64,000 nucleotides of DNA, from contig NZ_DATMGA010000003.1 of the NCBI RefSeq assembly GCF_035555955.1, forward strand, positions 1 to 64,000. Reading direction: 5' to 3'. Positions within the stretch are counted from its first letter, which is position 1. Every line of letters starts with the position of its first letter. A program made the translations under genes and the position numbers. Source of the stretch: Eoetvoesia sp035555955 (GTDB lineage: Bacteria > Pseudomonadota > Gammaproteobacteria > Burkholderiales > Burkholderiaceae_B). Shown one piece after another: positions 1 to 8,526 of the stretch. The notes under the pieces are model-generated. The model had not been told where the DNA came from. It was given only the letters and a program-made list of their open reading frames with translations, and did not search any database.

Positions 1-64
1 CAGGATATTCTGCGTGGCCTGCACCCAGGAAGGCCTGGATACCGGCCGGCGCAGCGCCAGGGCC

Positions 65-2470
65 TCAGGCATCGCCCGGTCCGGAACTGGCCGCCCCCAT
101 GACGGGCACGGCCAGGGTCTGCGCAGAGCCCAGGTCATCTTCGGCAAGAATGCCGGCGCCCAGGGCCGAGCCCTCGTTGACGCTTTCCAGCGCCCACAGC
201 ACACGCTCGGCAGTGGCGGGCGCGTTCAATGGCACGGTGACCCCGGGGGCCGCCGTGGAAGCAATGGCGTCGCGAATGGCCAGGAATACGGAAATGGCCG
301 TGGGCAGCGGCGGTTCGCCCACCGCCTTGGACTGATAGATATTGTTCTCGGTATTGCCGTTGTCGAAAAACGCGATATTCAGCACCGGAGGACAGTCGGA
401 CACCGAGGGAATCTTGTAGGTGGATGGCGCATGGGTCATCAGCTTGCCTTTGTCGTTCCACCATAGCTCTTCGGTGGTCAGCCAGCCCATGCCCTGGATG
501 AAGCCGCCTTCGACCTGGCCCCCATCGACCGCCGGATTGATGCTGCGTCCGCCATCGTACAGAATGTCGGCCCGCAGCAGCTTGTTCTCGCCGGTAAGGG
601 TGTCGACGACGACTTCAGCGCATGCCGCCGCATAGACAAAATAATAAAAGGGCCGGCCGGTGAGCGTCTTGACGTCGTAGTGGATCTTGGGCGTGCGGTA
701 GAACCCCGACGACCACAGGGGAATACGCGCCATATAGGCCTCGTGCACGAAATCGGCGAACGGCAGCGTAATACGGTCGCCGCAGACGACTTCGTTGTTG
801 CGAAACTGGATATGGGCTTCGTCGCAGCCATAGTGGTCGGCGGCAAATGCCGTGAGCGCCGCCTTGATTTTGCGGGCGGCGTCCTGAGCGGCCTTGCCGT
901 TGAGATCGGAACCCGTGGAAGCCGCCGTGGCCGACGTATTGGCAACCTTGGAGGTATCGGCCGCCGATACGCGCACATGCGTAATATCCAGGCCCAGTTC
1001 CTCGGCCACGACCTGCGCCACCTTGGTGTTCAGGCCCTGGCCCATTTCGGTGCCACCATGGTTGATCAGCACCGAGCCATCGGTATAGATGTGCAGCAAG
1101 GCGCCGGCCTGGTTCAGGAAGGTGGCGGTAAACGAAATGCCGAACTTCACCGGCACCAGCGCCAGGCCTTTTTTAAGGATGCGGCTTTGCGCGTTGAACG
1201 CGTCGATCTGCCGGCGGCGTTCACGATACTGGCTGCTGGCCTCGAGCTGGTCGACCAGCTCGTGCACGACGTTGTCCTCGACCACCATTTGATACGGCGT
1301 GACATTGCGGTCGGTGCGCCCGTAGAAATTGAGCTTGCGCACATCGAGCGGATCCTTGCCCAGTCTGCGGGCGATGTCGTCGATGATGTATTCGATGCAC
1401 AGAATGCCTTGCGGGCCGCCGAAACCGCGGAACGCGGTATTGGACTGCGTATTGGTCTTGACCCGCAGCGACAGGATGTCGAAGGTTTCGAGATAGTAGG
1501 CGTTGTCGGAGTGGAACACTTGGCGATCGGCCACCGCGCCGGAAAGATCGGCGGAGTAGCCGCAGCGCAACTGCTGCTCGAACGCCACCGCCTTGATCAG
1601 GCCTTCGTCGGTATAGGCGACATCGAACAAAACGCGAAAGTCGTGGCGCTTGCCCGTGATGGTGAAATCGTCGTCGCGGTCGGCGCGTATTTTGACGGGC
1701 TTGCCGGTGCGCCGGGCCAGCAGGGCCGCCGCCGTGGCGAACGGCCAGGACTGGCTTTCCTTGCCGCCGAATCCGCCGCCCATGCGCCGGCATTGCACCT
1801 TGACGGTATGCGAGGGCTGGCCCAGCATGTGCGCCACCATGTGCTGCATTTCGGACGGGTGCTGGGTGGAGCAATAGACCTGGAATTCGCCATCTTCGCC
1901 CGGAACGGCATAGGCGACCTGGCCTTCGAGGTAGAACTGTTCCTGCCCGCCGCAATACAGCTCGCCCTGATGCCGGTTGGGGCCCTGCGCAAGCGCGGCC
2001 GGCACGTCGCCCCGCGAAATATGCACAGGCGGCAGCACGTAGGACTTGCGCGCCGCGCCTTCCTCGACCGTCAGGACGGGCTCGAGGTCTTCGTATTCGA
2101 TGCGCGCCAGCTGCACGGCGCGCCGCGCCTGGTCGTGGGTGGCGGCGGCCACAGCGAATATCGGCTGGCCCAGGTATTCGACCTTGCCGTCGGCGAAAAT
2201 GGGCTCGTCCTGGATATAGGAACCCACGTATTTCTCGCCCGGAACGTCGTCCAGCGCGACGACCGCCGCAACTCCGGGCGCGGCGGCAACCGCCGAAAGA
2301 TCCATGGATACGATACGGGCATGCGCCCGCGCGGACATGCCCAACGCCCCGTGCAGGCTGTTGGCAAGCTCGGGGATGTCGTCGGTGTACTGGGCGCTTC
2401 CCGTGACGTGCAGATGCGCGCTTTCGTGAGGCAGCGCCTTGCCGACGGTTTGATAGGTGTTTGCAGACAT
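65..2470 (-). CDS. xdhB: Xanthine dehydrogenase, molybdopterin-binding large subunit
   Basis: This 801-residue protein is the catalytic subunit that hydroxylates hypoxanthine and xanthine to urate at a Mo-pterin centre, in complex with XdhA encoded just upstream. The N-terminal aldehyde-oxidase hammerhead domain (about 20-130) is followed by the Mo-cofactor domain. The GGGFGGKE motif is at 231-238, an AFRGFGG substrate-Arg loop lies in the middle, and the GEPPLP motif near 718 supplies the catalytic Glu (about E719). The ATG follows a GGGGG Shine-Dalgarno stretch and lies 12 bases after the xdhA stop. Length is normal for bacterial XdhB. Downstream only 64 bases remain in the window. A GTG at 24 could open xdhC, the usual maturation partner, but too little sequence is present to call it. 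Confidence 0.96.
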   Translation of the reverse strand: MSANTYQTVGKALPHESAHLHVTGSAQYTDDIPELANSLHGALGMSARAHARIVSMDLSAVAAAPGVAAVVALDDVPGEKYVGSYIQDEPIFADGKVEYLGQPIFAVAAATHDQARRAVQLARIEYEDLEPVLTVEEGAARKSYVLPPVHISRGDVPAALAQGPNRHQGELYCGGQEQFYLEGQVAYAVPGEDGEFQVYCSTQHPSEMQHMVAHMLGQPSHTVKVQCRRMGGGFGGKESQSWPFATAAALLARRTGKPVKIRADRDDDFTITGKRHDFRVLFDVAYTDEGLIKAVAFEQQLRCGYSADLSGAVADRQVFHSDNAYYLETFDILSLRVKTNTQSNTAFRGFGGPQGILCIEYIIDDIARRLGKDPLDVRKLNFYGRTDRNVTPYQMVVEDNVVHELVDQLEASSQYRERRRQIDAFNAQSRILKKGLALVPVKFGISFTATFLNQAGALLHIYTDGSVLINHGGTEMGQGLNTKVAQVVAEELGLDITHVRVSAADTSKVANTSATAASTGSDLNGKAAQDAARKIKAALTAFAADHYGCDEAHIQFRNNEVVCGDRITLPFADFVHEAYMARIPLWSSGFYRTPKIHYDVKTLTGRPFYYFVYAAACAEVVVDTLTGENKLLRADILYDGGRSINPAVDGGQVEGGFIQGMGWLTTEELWWNDKGKLMTHAPSTYKIPSVSDCPPVLNIAFFDNGNTENNIYQSKAVGEPPLPTAISVFLAIRDAIASTAAPGVTVPLNAPATAERVLWALESVNEGSALGAGILAEDDLGSAQTLAVPVMGAASSGPGDA

Positions 2471-2482
2471 GAGACCCCCTGA

Positions 2483-3928
2483 CTAAATGCGAGTATCGGT
2501 CATGCCGGTGCTCTCGAGGTAAAAACGGTACAAAAGGTTGCGCGCCGCCTTCAGGCGGTAGGCGCCGGTGGCGCGCATGTCGGTCATGGGCTGGTAGTCC
2601 TGCTCCAGCGCGTCCATGGCCCTGGCCACGGCCGCCTCGTCCCAGCTTTGGCCGTCCAGGGCCCGCTCGGCATGCGGGGCGCGGCGCGACGTGGCCGCCA
2701 TGCCGCCGTGCGCAATGCGCACCGACGCCACCCTGCCCTGGTCGACCCGAAGCGCGTAGGCGCCGCACACCGCCGAGATGTCCTGGTCGACGCGCTTGGA
2801 AAGCTTGTACGTGGCCACCTGGACATCGGCGGCCCGCAAGGGGATGAGCAAGGCCTCGACGAACTCGCCGGGCTCGCGGGCCTGCTTGCGGTAGTCGACA
2901 TACAGGTCTTCCAGCGGCAGCTCGCGCCGGCGCCCTCCTTTGCGCAGCACCACCCGAGCCTGGATGGCGATGAGAAACGGCGCGCTGTCGCCGATGGGCG
3001 AGCCGTTGGCGACATTGCCCACCAGGGTTCCCGAATTGCGGATGGGCATGGACGCAAAACGCTTCCAGAGCTCGAGCACCTCGGGGTATTCGTTGGCGAC
3101 GGCCGCGTAGCCGTCATTCAGCAAGACCGTGGCGCCGATGCGCAGACAGCCACCCTGGTGCTCGATTTGATTGAGCTCGGAAACGCCGCCCAAATAGATG
3201 ATGTCGTCGAAAGACCGAAGCTGCTTGGTCACCATGAGGCCGACATCGGTGCCGCCCGCCAGCAGCATGGCCTCGGGGCGGGCCGCGTAGAGCCCGGCCA
3301 GTTCGTCCAGCGTGGCCGGCGCAAAATACCGTTGCCCCGCGGATTCGAGATATAACGAGGTCTTGCACGATTCCTGCAGTTCAGCGAGCTGCCGTTCGAT
3401 ACATTCGACATCGAGCCTGGCTTCGGGGTAATTGCCCATATTGAGCGCAGCGTCGATGATGGGCCGATAGCCGGTGCAGCGGCACAGATTGCCCGAAAGA
3501 TTGTCGAGCACTTCCTCGCGCACAGGGCGGGTAAGGCCGTTCTGGTACATGGTGTACATGGACATGACGAAGCCCGGTGTGCAAAACCCGCACTGCGATC
3601 CATGATGATCGACCATGGCCTGCTGCACGGGGTGCAGGCTGCCGTCGCCGCCGGCCACTGCCTCGACCGTCCAGACGGCCCGGCCGTCCAGCGTGGGCAG
3701 GAAACGGATACAGGCGTTGACGGCCCGGAACTCGACCTGGCCATCGGCCCCGAGACTGGCCTCGGTAACGGTACAGGCTCCGCAGTCGCCTTCCGCGCAA
3801 CCTTCCTTGGTGCCGGTAAGCCCCGCCTGCTCGCGCAGATACTGCAATACCGTCTGCGTGGGTGACGCCGGTGTTACATGCTGCAACCGGCCATTCAAAT
3901 AGAAACTGACGACCTGCCTTTGACTCAT
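2483..3928 (-). CDS. xdhA: Xanthine dehydrogenase, FeS/FAD small subunit
   Basis: This 481-residue electron-transfer subunit of xanthine dehydrogenase combines two [2Fe-2S] clusters and FAD in one chain, as in Rhodobacter- and Pseudomonas-type XdhA. The plant-type ferredoxin motif has C44, C49 and C52. The second cluster domain shows CGFC at 113-116 and CRC at 149-151. The FAD-binding domain starts near 200, with LLAGGTDVGL and a later NGSPIGDSAP loop. Its ATG overlaps the allA stop (ATGA), so translation is probably coupled. It passes electrons from the XdhB molybdenum site to NAD+. Sequence evidence is strong. Confidence 0.96.
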   Translation of the reverse strand: MSQRQVVSFYLNGRLQHVTPASPTQTVLQYLREQAGLTGTKEGCAEGDCGACTVTEASLGADGQVEFRAVNACIRFLPTLDGRAVWTVEAVAGGDGSLHPVQQAMVDHHGSQCGFCTPGFVMSMYTMYQNGLTRPVREEVLDNLSGNLCRCTGYRPIIDAALNMGNYPEARLDVECIERQLAELQESCKTSLYLESAGQRYFAPATLDELAGLYAARPEAMLLAGGTDVGLMVTKQLRSFDDIIYLGGVSELNQIEHQGGCLRIGATVLLNDGYAAVANEYPEVLELWKRFASMPIRNSGTLVGNVANGSPIGDSAPFLIAIQARVVLRKGGRRRELPLEDLYVDYRKQAREPGEFVEALLIPLRAADVQVATYKLSKRVDQDISAVCGAYALRVDQGRVASVRIAHGGMAATSRRAPHAERALDGQSWDEAAVARAMDALEQDYQPMTDMRATGAYRLKAARNLLYRFYLESTGMTDTRI

Positions 3929-4491
3929 TGCTGTCTCCCGCCTTCCAGGCTGATGGTCGGGGCGCTTTGCTGTTCAGCCGCCTCGTCCAGGAACGACCCA
4001 TCTACCGTATAGTGTTGATCTAAATTGCTTTCATCGCAATTGGGGGCGGAGCCGATGCGATCGACCACGACGAATTTCCCCTTCCTGCCCAGGGTCATGA
4101 GCGGGTGGTGCCATGTCCCCTGGAAATAATTGACGCCTTGCCCGCCGTCGGCAAGAAAAGCGCATATGCCAGTTTCGTCGGGCTTGTCGTTGGCGCCATT
4201 GGGCGCGACCACGATGACGAAGGCCGCGCCGTCGGCGGGTATCCACGACTGGCTGCCAAGCGGATGGCGCTCCAGCATGGATATGCTCATGGGAAACGCC
4301 AGGGCGTCGCCCAGCGCCAGGCTGATGCCGGCATGGCCGTCGGCGCCGCTGACCTGCACAGTGCCCTGGGCATGGTAGCGTCGGGTGGTTCCGTTATTGA
4401 TGGGAAACCAGTCCCGGCCTTCCGTTTCGATGACCTCGCCGAACCGGGCGAAGCGGGATTGCGTCAAACGCTGTAGTTTCAAAATCGGCAA
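3925..4491 (-). CDS. allA: Ureidoglycolate lyase
   Basis: This 188-residue protein matches the ureidoglycolate lyase family, which splits ureidoglycolate into glyoxylate and urea, the last step of this purine pathway. The recognisable features are the N-terminal F-G-E-V-I-E-T-E-G segment, the cupin-like core with P-M-S-I-S-M-L-E-R-H-P-L-G-S-Q, and the late W-H-H-P-L motif. The start is a TTG at 4491, chosen because GGAG sits seven bases before it and no ATG in frame is better placed. The C-terminal extension after the DESNLDQ region is slightly longer than usual. It is the fifth gene in the puuE-uraD-alc-allA-xdhA-xdhB run. Confidence 0.9.
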   Translation of the reverse strand: MPILKLQRLTQSRFARFGEVIETEGRDWFPINNGTTRRYHAQGTVQVSGADGHAGISLALGDALAFPMSISMLERHPLGSQSWIPADGAAFVIVVAPNGANDKPDETGICAFLADGGQGVNYFQGTWHHPLMTLGRKGKFVVVDRIGSAPNCDESNLDQHYTVDGSFLDEAAEQQSAPTISLEGGRQQ

Positions 4492-4596
4492 TCTGTGTCT
4501 CCTGGATCGGCGTTTGCGCCCGATGCGCGCGCCGCCGTCCCGTATTTTTATTGCCGGCCGGGCAGGCTTGCGCCACGCCGGGCCCGGGCAAAGCGG

Positions 4597-5637
4597 CTAC
4601 CGCGCCAGGCGGCCCCATATGCGCAGCCGGCTGATGCCGCCATCGGGAATCATGTTCAGCTTTACATGGGTAACCGGCCCCAGCGGCTGGATATGCTCGG
4701 TCGTATAAAAATGCTGCTTGTCGGCTTCGGTTTTTTGCTCGCCCAACAGGACGGGCCAGAACATGGCCTGGGTGATGACGGACTGGTCGGTGCCGCCCGA
4801 AACATGCGCCGCCTGCAGGGAAATACGGTCGGGGTAGTTGCCCTTGAAATGCGCCGTATCGACCTCGATTTTCTCGACCACGGCCGCATGGCCGAGTTCG
4901 ACGATGCACCAGTCGTGGCCTGGATCGCGGCGGCGACGCGTTTCCCAGCCATCGCCCATGTTGACGCCGCGCCCCGGCATGATGAGCCGGAACGGCACGC
5001 CGAAATGCGCGTCGTTGTAGCCCACGATGCGCCCGCCGGCCGCCAGCGCGGAAACCTCGTGCAGCGCATTGGCGTCCAGCGCACTCCAGTCGCAAACAGC
5101 CTGGCCGTAGATGCGCAGGCGCGCAACGCCGCCATCGGGGTAGATGTTGAGGCGGCAGTGCGTCCAGGCGCGCCCGTCGTCCAGCTCGATGAAATGGTGC
5201 GAATTGCCGGCCAGCGACGTGGCGGGCACGAGATCCGTCCATACCGTGTTCTGGTCGGGTTCGGTGCTGCAATGGCACGCCTGCAGCGAAGCCGCGGGCG
5301 GGAAGTTGCCGGTGAAATGGCTGGTATCGATATCCACGCCCTTGATGACCCCGGGCAGGCCCAGCCTGACAATGGCATGATCATGGCCGGCCTGGCGCTT
5401 GCGCCGGGTTTCCCAGCCGTCCATCCATTTTCCGTGGTCGTCGAACTTGCCCACCACGAACACCGGCTCGGAAGCCTGCAACATGCGATTGGCGGCGGCG
5501 AACCATTCATCCGAGCACGAGACGACGGTGGCGCCGAAATCGGCCGACGCCAGATTGGCGTGCCGGGTGGCGAACGCGGGCAACTCCGCGCTGGGGGCAT
5601 TCAAGACAGTACCTGCGGGTAGATTGGGGGCTGCCAT
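4597..5637 (-). CDS. alc: Allantoicase
   Basis: This 346-residue allantoicase hydrolyses allantoate to ureidoglycolate and urea. The family is an internal tandem duplication of a jelly-roll domain. Both halves are visible here: DGWETRRKR then a GHD near residues 73-85, and DGWETRRRR then GHDW in the second half, each followed by an NIYPDGG or NMIPDGG strand and an LRI(Y/W)G end. The reading frame stays open upstream to 5844, but the ATG at 5637 is preferred. It has AGGAG about ten bases before it and the family normally begins a few residues before the DFGAT segment. It lies between uraD and allA. Confidence 0.94.
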   Translation of the reverse strand: MAAPNLPAGTVLNAPSAELPAFATRHANLASADFGATVVSCSDEWFAAANRMLQASEPVFVVGKFDDHGKWMDGWETRRKRQAGHDHAIVRLGLPGVIKGVDIDTSHFTGNFPPAASLQACHCSTEPDQNTVWTDLVPATSLAGNSHHFIELDDGRAWTHCRLNIYPDGGVARLRIYGQAVCDWSALDANALHEVSALAAGGRIVGYNDAHFGVPFRLIMPGRGVNMGDGWETRRRRDPGHDWCIVELGHAAVVEKIEVDTAHFKGNYPDRISLQAAHVSGGTDQSVITQAMFWPVLLGEQKTEADKQHFYTTEHIQPLGPVTHVKLNMIPDGGISRLRIWGRLAR

Positions 5638-5698
5638 TGCAAAATCACTCCTGACGAAAAACTGCGCGCCGGTTGAAGAAAGGGCCGGCCCCTTGCGA

Positions 5699-6217
5699 TT
5701 ATTCGCGAATGAGGTCATCGAGCCGAAGTCGCCCGATTCTGTATATCTGAGCCAGGTTTTCAGCCATTTCGGCGTCGGGCGCCAGGCCCAGGCGCCGCTG
5801 GAACTGCTCGATGATGCCGGCGCGGTCGTAGCCGCGCACGGCAAGAATGAACGGAAAACCGAACTTCTCGCGATACGCCTGATTGAGCGAGGTAAGCGTG
5901 GCGAACTCTTCCGGCGAGCAATTGGCCAGGCCCGCGCCCGCCTGTTCGGAACTGGACTCGGGCGTGAGCTCGCCTCTTACCGCCGCTTTGCCGGCCAGCT
6001 CCGGATGGGCGCGGATGAGCGTCAGCCAGGCATCCCGCCCCGCCCGCTGAATGCACTCGGTCATTGCCCGGTGCAAGGCTTGCACGCTGGCAAACGGCCG
6101 CTGGCCCAGCACCCCCTGCGCCACCCATGGCGAATGCTCGAAGACGCCGCCCAGAACGCGCACGAAATCCTCTTCGGAGGCGCTGTTCAAGGCCGCCAGC
6201 GTGATGGCGGCGCTCAT
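5699..6217 (-). CDS. uraD: OHCU decarboxylase (2-oxo-4-hydroxy-4-carboxy-5-ureidoimidazoline decarboxylase)
   Basis: This 172-residue all-helical enzyme decarboxylates OHCU stereospecifically to S-allantoin, downstream of PuuD and UraH. The catalytic HPEL motif is at H71, followed by a conserved S-x-x-E-Q segment and an F-G-F-P-F-I-L-A-V-R-G signature near 120. The start at 6217 overlaps the puuE stop by four bases (ATGA), and the longer frame to 6283 would run far into puuE. Product length is typical for the free-standing UraD family. Confidence 0.95.
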   Translation of the reverse strand: MSAAITLAALNSASEEDFVRVLGGVFEHSPWVAQGVLGQRPFASVQALHRAMTECIQRAGRDAWLTLIRAHPELAGKAAVRGELTPESSSEQAGAGLANCSPEEFATLTSLNQAYREKFGFPFILAVRGYDRAGIIEQFQRRLGLAPDAEMAENLAQIYRIGRLRLDDLIRE

Positions 6218-7149
6218 GGCCGGCTCCCGTCGTAATAGGGATGATGTTCCCGCCAGTGCCTGGCTATATCGACGCGGCGGCAAATCCAGACCCGCTCGTG
6301 CTTTTGCACGTAGTCCAGAAAGCGCTGCAGCGCGGCAAATCGCCCCGGGCGCCCGGTAAGGCGGCAGTGCAAGCCCACCGACATCATCTTGGGCGCCGTT
6401 TCGCCTTCGGCGTACAGGACGTCGAAGGCATCCTTGAGGTAGTTGAAAAAGTGTTCGGAAGTATTAAAGCCCTGGGGCGTGGCGAAACGCATGTCGTTGG
6501 TGTCCAGCGTATAGGGCACGATAAGCTGGGGGGCGAGGCTGCCATCAGTTTTCTCGACCTCCATCCAGAAAGGCAGGTCGTCGCCATAGTAGTCCGAGTC
6601 GTACAGGAAGCCGCCCTCGTCGGCCACCAGGCGGCGCGTATTGGGGCTGTCGCGCCCGGTATACCAGCCATAGGGATGTTCGCCGGTAATGCCGCGGATG
6701 ATTTCAATGCAATGCAGCATATGTTCGCGCTCGACATTCTCGGCTACCGACTGGTAGTGGATCCAGCGATAGCCGTGGCAGGCGATTTCGTGGCCCTGCT
6801 CCACAAACGCCCGGGCCACCTCGGGGTTGCGCTCCAGCGCCATGCCGATGCCGAACACCGTAAGCGGCAGGCCGCGCCGCTCGAACTCGCGCAGTATGCG
6901 CCATACGCCGGCCCGCGAGCCGTATTCGTAAATCGATTCCATGGACATATGCCTGGCGGAATAGGTATCGGCGCCCACGATCTCCGACAGGAACTGCTCG
7001 GAACCCGAGTCGCCGTGCAGCACGCAGTTTTCGCCGCCTTCTTCGTAGTTCAGCACGAACTGCAGCGCAACGCGCGCCCCGCCCGGCCAGGCCGCCTGGG
7101 GAGGTTTTTTGCCGTAGCCGATCAAATCGCGAGGATATTGCTTGTTCAT
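6214..7149 (-). CDS. puuE: Allantoinase, polysaccharide-deacetylase (PuuE) type
   Basis: This 311-residue NodB-fold hydrolase opens allantoin to allantoate. It is the PuuE kind, unrelated to amidohydrolase-type AllB. Features seen are the N-terminal R-D-L-I-G-Y-G-K, the long N-Y-E-E-G-G-E-N segment, E-I-A-C-H-G-Y-R-W-I-H-Y and the Y-D-S-D-Y-Y-G-D-D-L-P loop typical of the family. The start has GGAG eight bases upstream. It is the first enzyme gene of the minus-strand purine operon, 12 bases after the GntR-type regulator gene. Confidence 0.94.
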   Translation of the reverse strand: MNKQYPRDLIGYGKKPPQAAWPGGARVALQFVLNYEEGGENCVLHGDSGSEQFLSEIVGADTYSARHMSMESIYEYGSRAGVWRILREFERRGLPLTVFGIGMALERNPEVARAFVEQGHEIACHGYRWIHYQSVAENVEREHMLHCIEIIRGITGEHPYGWYTGRDSPNTRRLVADEGGFLYDSDYYGDDLPFWMEVEKTDGSLAPQLIVPYTLDTNDMRFATPQGFNTSEHFFNYLKDAFDVLYAEGETAPKMMSVGLHCRLTGRPGRFAALQRFLDYVQKHERVWICRRVDIARHWREHHPYYDGSRP

Positions 7150-7161
7150 GGATGCTCCGGA

Positions 7162-7917
7162 TCAAGGCTTGATGCTGAAGGCCGCCCAGGGGTCGGCCGG
7201 CACAGTCGTTGTGGATTCGCTCACGCGCTGCTCGCAATCCTGAAGATGGTGGCACATGGCGCCCTTGGCGCCCTCGGCATTGCCGGACGCCAGCAGGTCA
7301 AGGATTTGCTCGTGCTCGATATAGGAGCAGGTGCTGGAGCTGGGCGTGTCGTAAAGCGCGATGATCAGGGTCGTGCGCGAACACAGGCCATGCATCATCT
7401 CGGTAAGCACGTCGTTGCCGCCCAGGGCGGCCATCTTGACGTGAAAAGCGTTGGAAAGCCTTAGCCAGCTGACGCGGTCACCCTGCTCGAAGGCCTGGCG
7501 CTCTTGAGCGACCATGGCCCGCAAAGGCTCGAGCCTTTGCGGCAAGTCGGGCATGCCCAGCAGTTGCTCGATGAGCAGGCATTCAAGGGCGCGCCGGGCC
7601 TCGAAAACGTCTTTGGTTTCCTTGGCGTCGGGGCGCCACACAAAGGCCCCGCGGTTGGGCAACTGCACGACCAGCTTGTCGTAGGCCAGTTGGGCCAGCG
7701 CGCCGCGCACCGTCGCGCGCGAGCAGCCGAAAATGCTGCACAGCGTCGATTCGGTAAGCTTGGCCCCCGGCAGCAGGCGCCTGTCCATGACCGCGTCGAA
7801 AATCTCGGCGTAAACGCGGTCGACGTCGGAGTCGGGCGCGCTGCCCTCGAGCAGTGAGGACGCCCTGGGCGCATCGCTGTCGGAAACCGGATCTCGGCGC
7901 GAGTCCAGATAAAGCAT
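7162..7917 (-). CDS. GntR-family (FCD/FadR-like) regulator of purine catabolism
   Basis: This 251-residue regulator has a winged helix at about 35-100 (T-L-C-S-I-F-G-C-S-R-A-T-V-R-G-A-L then G-A-F-V) and a C-terminal all-helical FCD ligand domain (E-A-R-R-A-L-E and later E-H-E-Q-I-L-D). It is the promoter-proximal gene of the puuE-xdhB transcription unit and is divergent from uraH-puuD, so it probably controls both. The ligand is not known from the sequence; a purine intermediate such as urate or allantoin is the reasonable guess. The ATG has AAGGA nine bases upstream. An operator-like dyad lies in the divergent intergenic region. Confidence 0.88.
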   Translation of the reverse strand: MLYLDSRRDPVSDSDAPRASSLLEGSAPDSDVDRVYAEIFDAVMDRRLLPGAKLTESTLCSIFGCSRATVRGALAQLAYDKLVVQLPNRGAFVWRPDAKETKDVFEARRALECLLIEQLLGMPDLPQRLEPLRAMVAQERQAFEQGDRVSWLRLSNAFHVKMAALGGNDVLTEMMHGLCSRTTLIIALYDTPSSSTCSYIEHEQILDLLASGNAEGAKGAMCHHLQDCEQRVSESTTTVPADPWAAFSIKP

Positions 7918-7950
7918 TGCACGTATCCTTTACCGTTCTTTATAAGGAAA

Positions 7951-8010
7951 TCTACTATTGACAATTATTGACACCTAAAACAGAATCGTCAACACAAATT
8001 GTCAACAATT
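7951..8010. promoter_or_regulatory. Divergent promoter region with GntR-type operator dyad
   Basis: The AT-rich gap between the regulator and uraH contains TTGACA at 7958 and, 17 bases on, CAGAAT at 7981, a plausible sigma-70 promoter reading toward uraH. A perfect dyad AATTGT-CA-ACAATT spans 7997-8010. Two TTGACA-containing direct repeats lie at 7958 and 7968. The TTGT..ACAA core fits operators of FCD-type GntR proteins. Binding by the adjacent regulator is inference. Confidence 0.55.
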
Positions 8011-8088
8011 AATGAAAACAGCTTCGGCGACGCCAGGTTTGCTTTCAAGGCCGTCGATACACCCCGCCGCGCCACAACCGGAGACTCC

Positions 8089-8442
8089 ATGGGAAAACTA
8101 TCCACCCACGTGCTGGACACCATGCACGGCAAGCCCGCCGAAGGCGTGGCCATGCGGCTTTACGCCGTGCAGGGCGACACCCGGAAACTCCTGAAACAGG
8201 CCGTCACCAACCATGACGGGCGCTGCGACGCCCCCCTGCTGGAAGGCGGCAACCTCGAAGCCGGCGTCTACGAACTGGTTTTCGAGGCCGGCGACTACTT
8301 CGCCGGGCAAGGCGTGACCCTGCCGGAACCCCGCTTCGTCGATCAGGTGGTGCTGCGCTTCGGCATCGCCCGGCCCAACGAGAACTACCACGTGCCGCTG
8401 GTCGTCACGCCATGGACCTACTCAACCTATCGCGGCAGCTGA
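8089..8442 (+). CDS. uraH: 5-hydroxyisourate hydrolase (transthyretin-like)
   Basis: This 117-residue enzyme hydrolyses 5-hydroxyisourate, made by PuuD, to OHCU. It shows every family hallmark: L-S-T-H-V-L-D with H7, an R45 in the GRCDAPLL strand, H101 in N-Y-H-V-P-L-V and the C-terminal YRGS. An upstream ATG-like start at 7999 would add 30 unrelated residues and overlap the operator dyad. ATG 8089 has GGAG at proper distance and begins at the usual family position, so it is chosen. It is cotranscribed with puuD. Confidence 0.96.
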   Translation: MGKLSTHVLDTMHGKPAEGVAMRLYAVQGDTRKLLKQAVTNHDGRCDAPLLEGGNLEAGVYELVFEAGDYFAGQGVTLPEPRFVDQVVLRFGIARPNENYHVPLVVTPWTYSTYRGS

Positions 8443-8526
8443 TGGCGCCGCGCCGGCAATGCAAGTCGTAAACCGGCAAACGGCGTTCCGCCCTCCACCC
8501 TTCAATCAAACCAACGGAATCGAGTC

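Noticed and set aside
1..24. Possible GTG start of xdhC at position 24
   Set aside because: Only eight codons are visible and there is no convincing Shine-Dalgarno sequence, so the gene cannot be supported.
680..2482. A 600-residue plus-strand open frame opposite xdhB
   Set aside because: It mirrors codon structure of xdhB, has no recognisable domain and no ribosome site; long antisense frames are common in GC-rich DNA. The same holds for 45260-46867 opposite pepN, 17052-18446 opposite pilR and 58327-59808 opposite the HerA-like gene.
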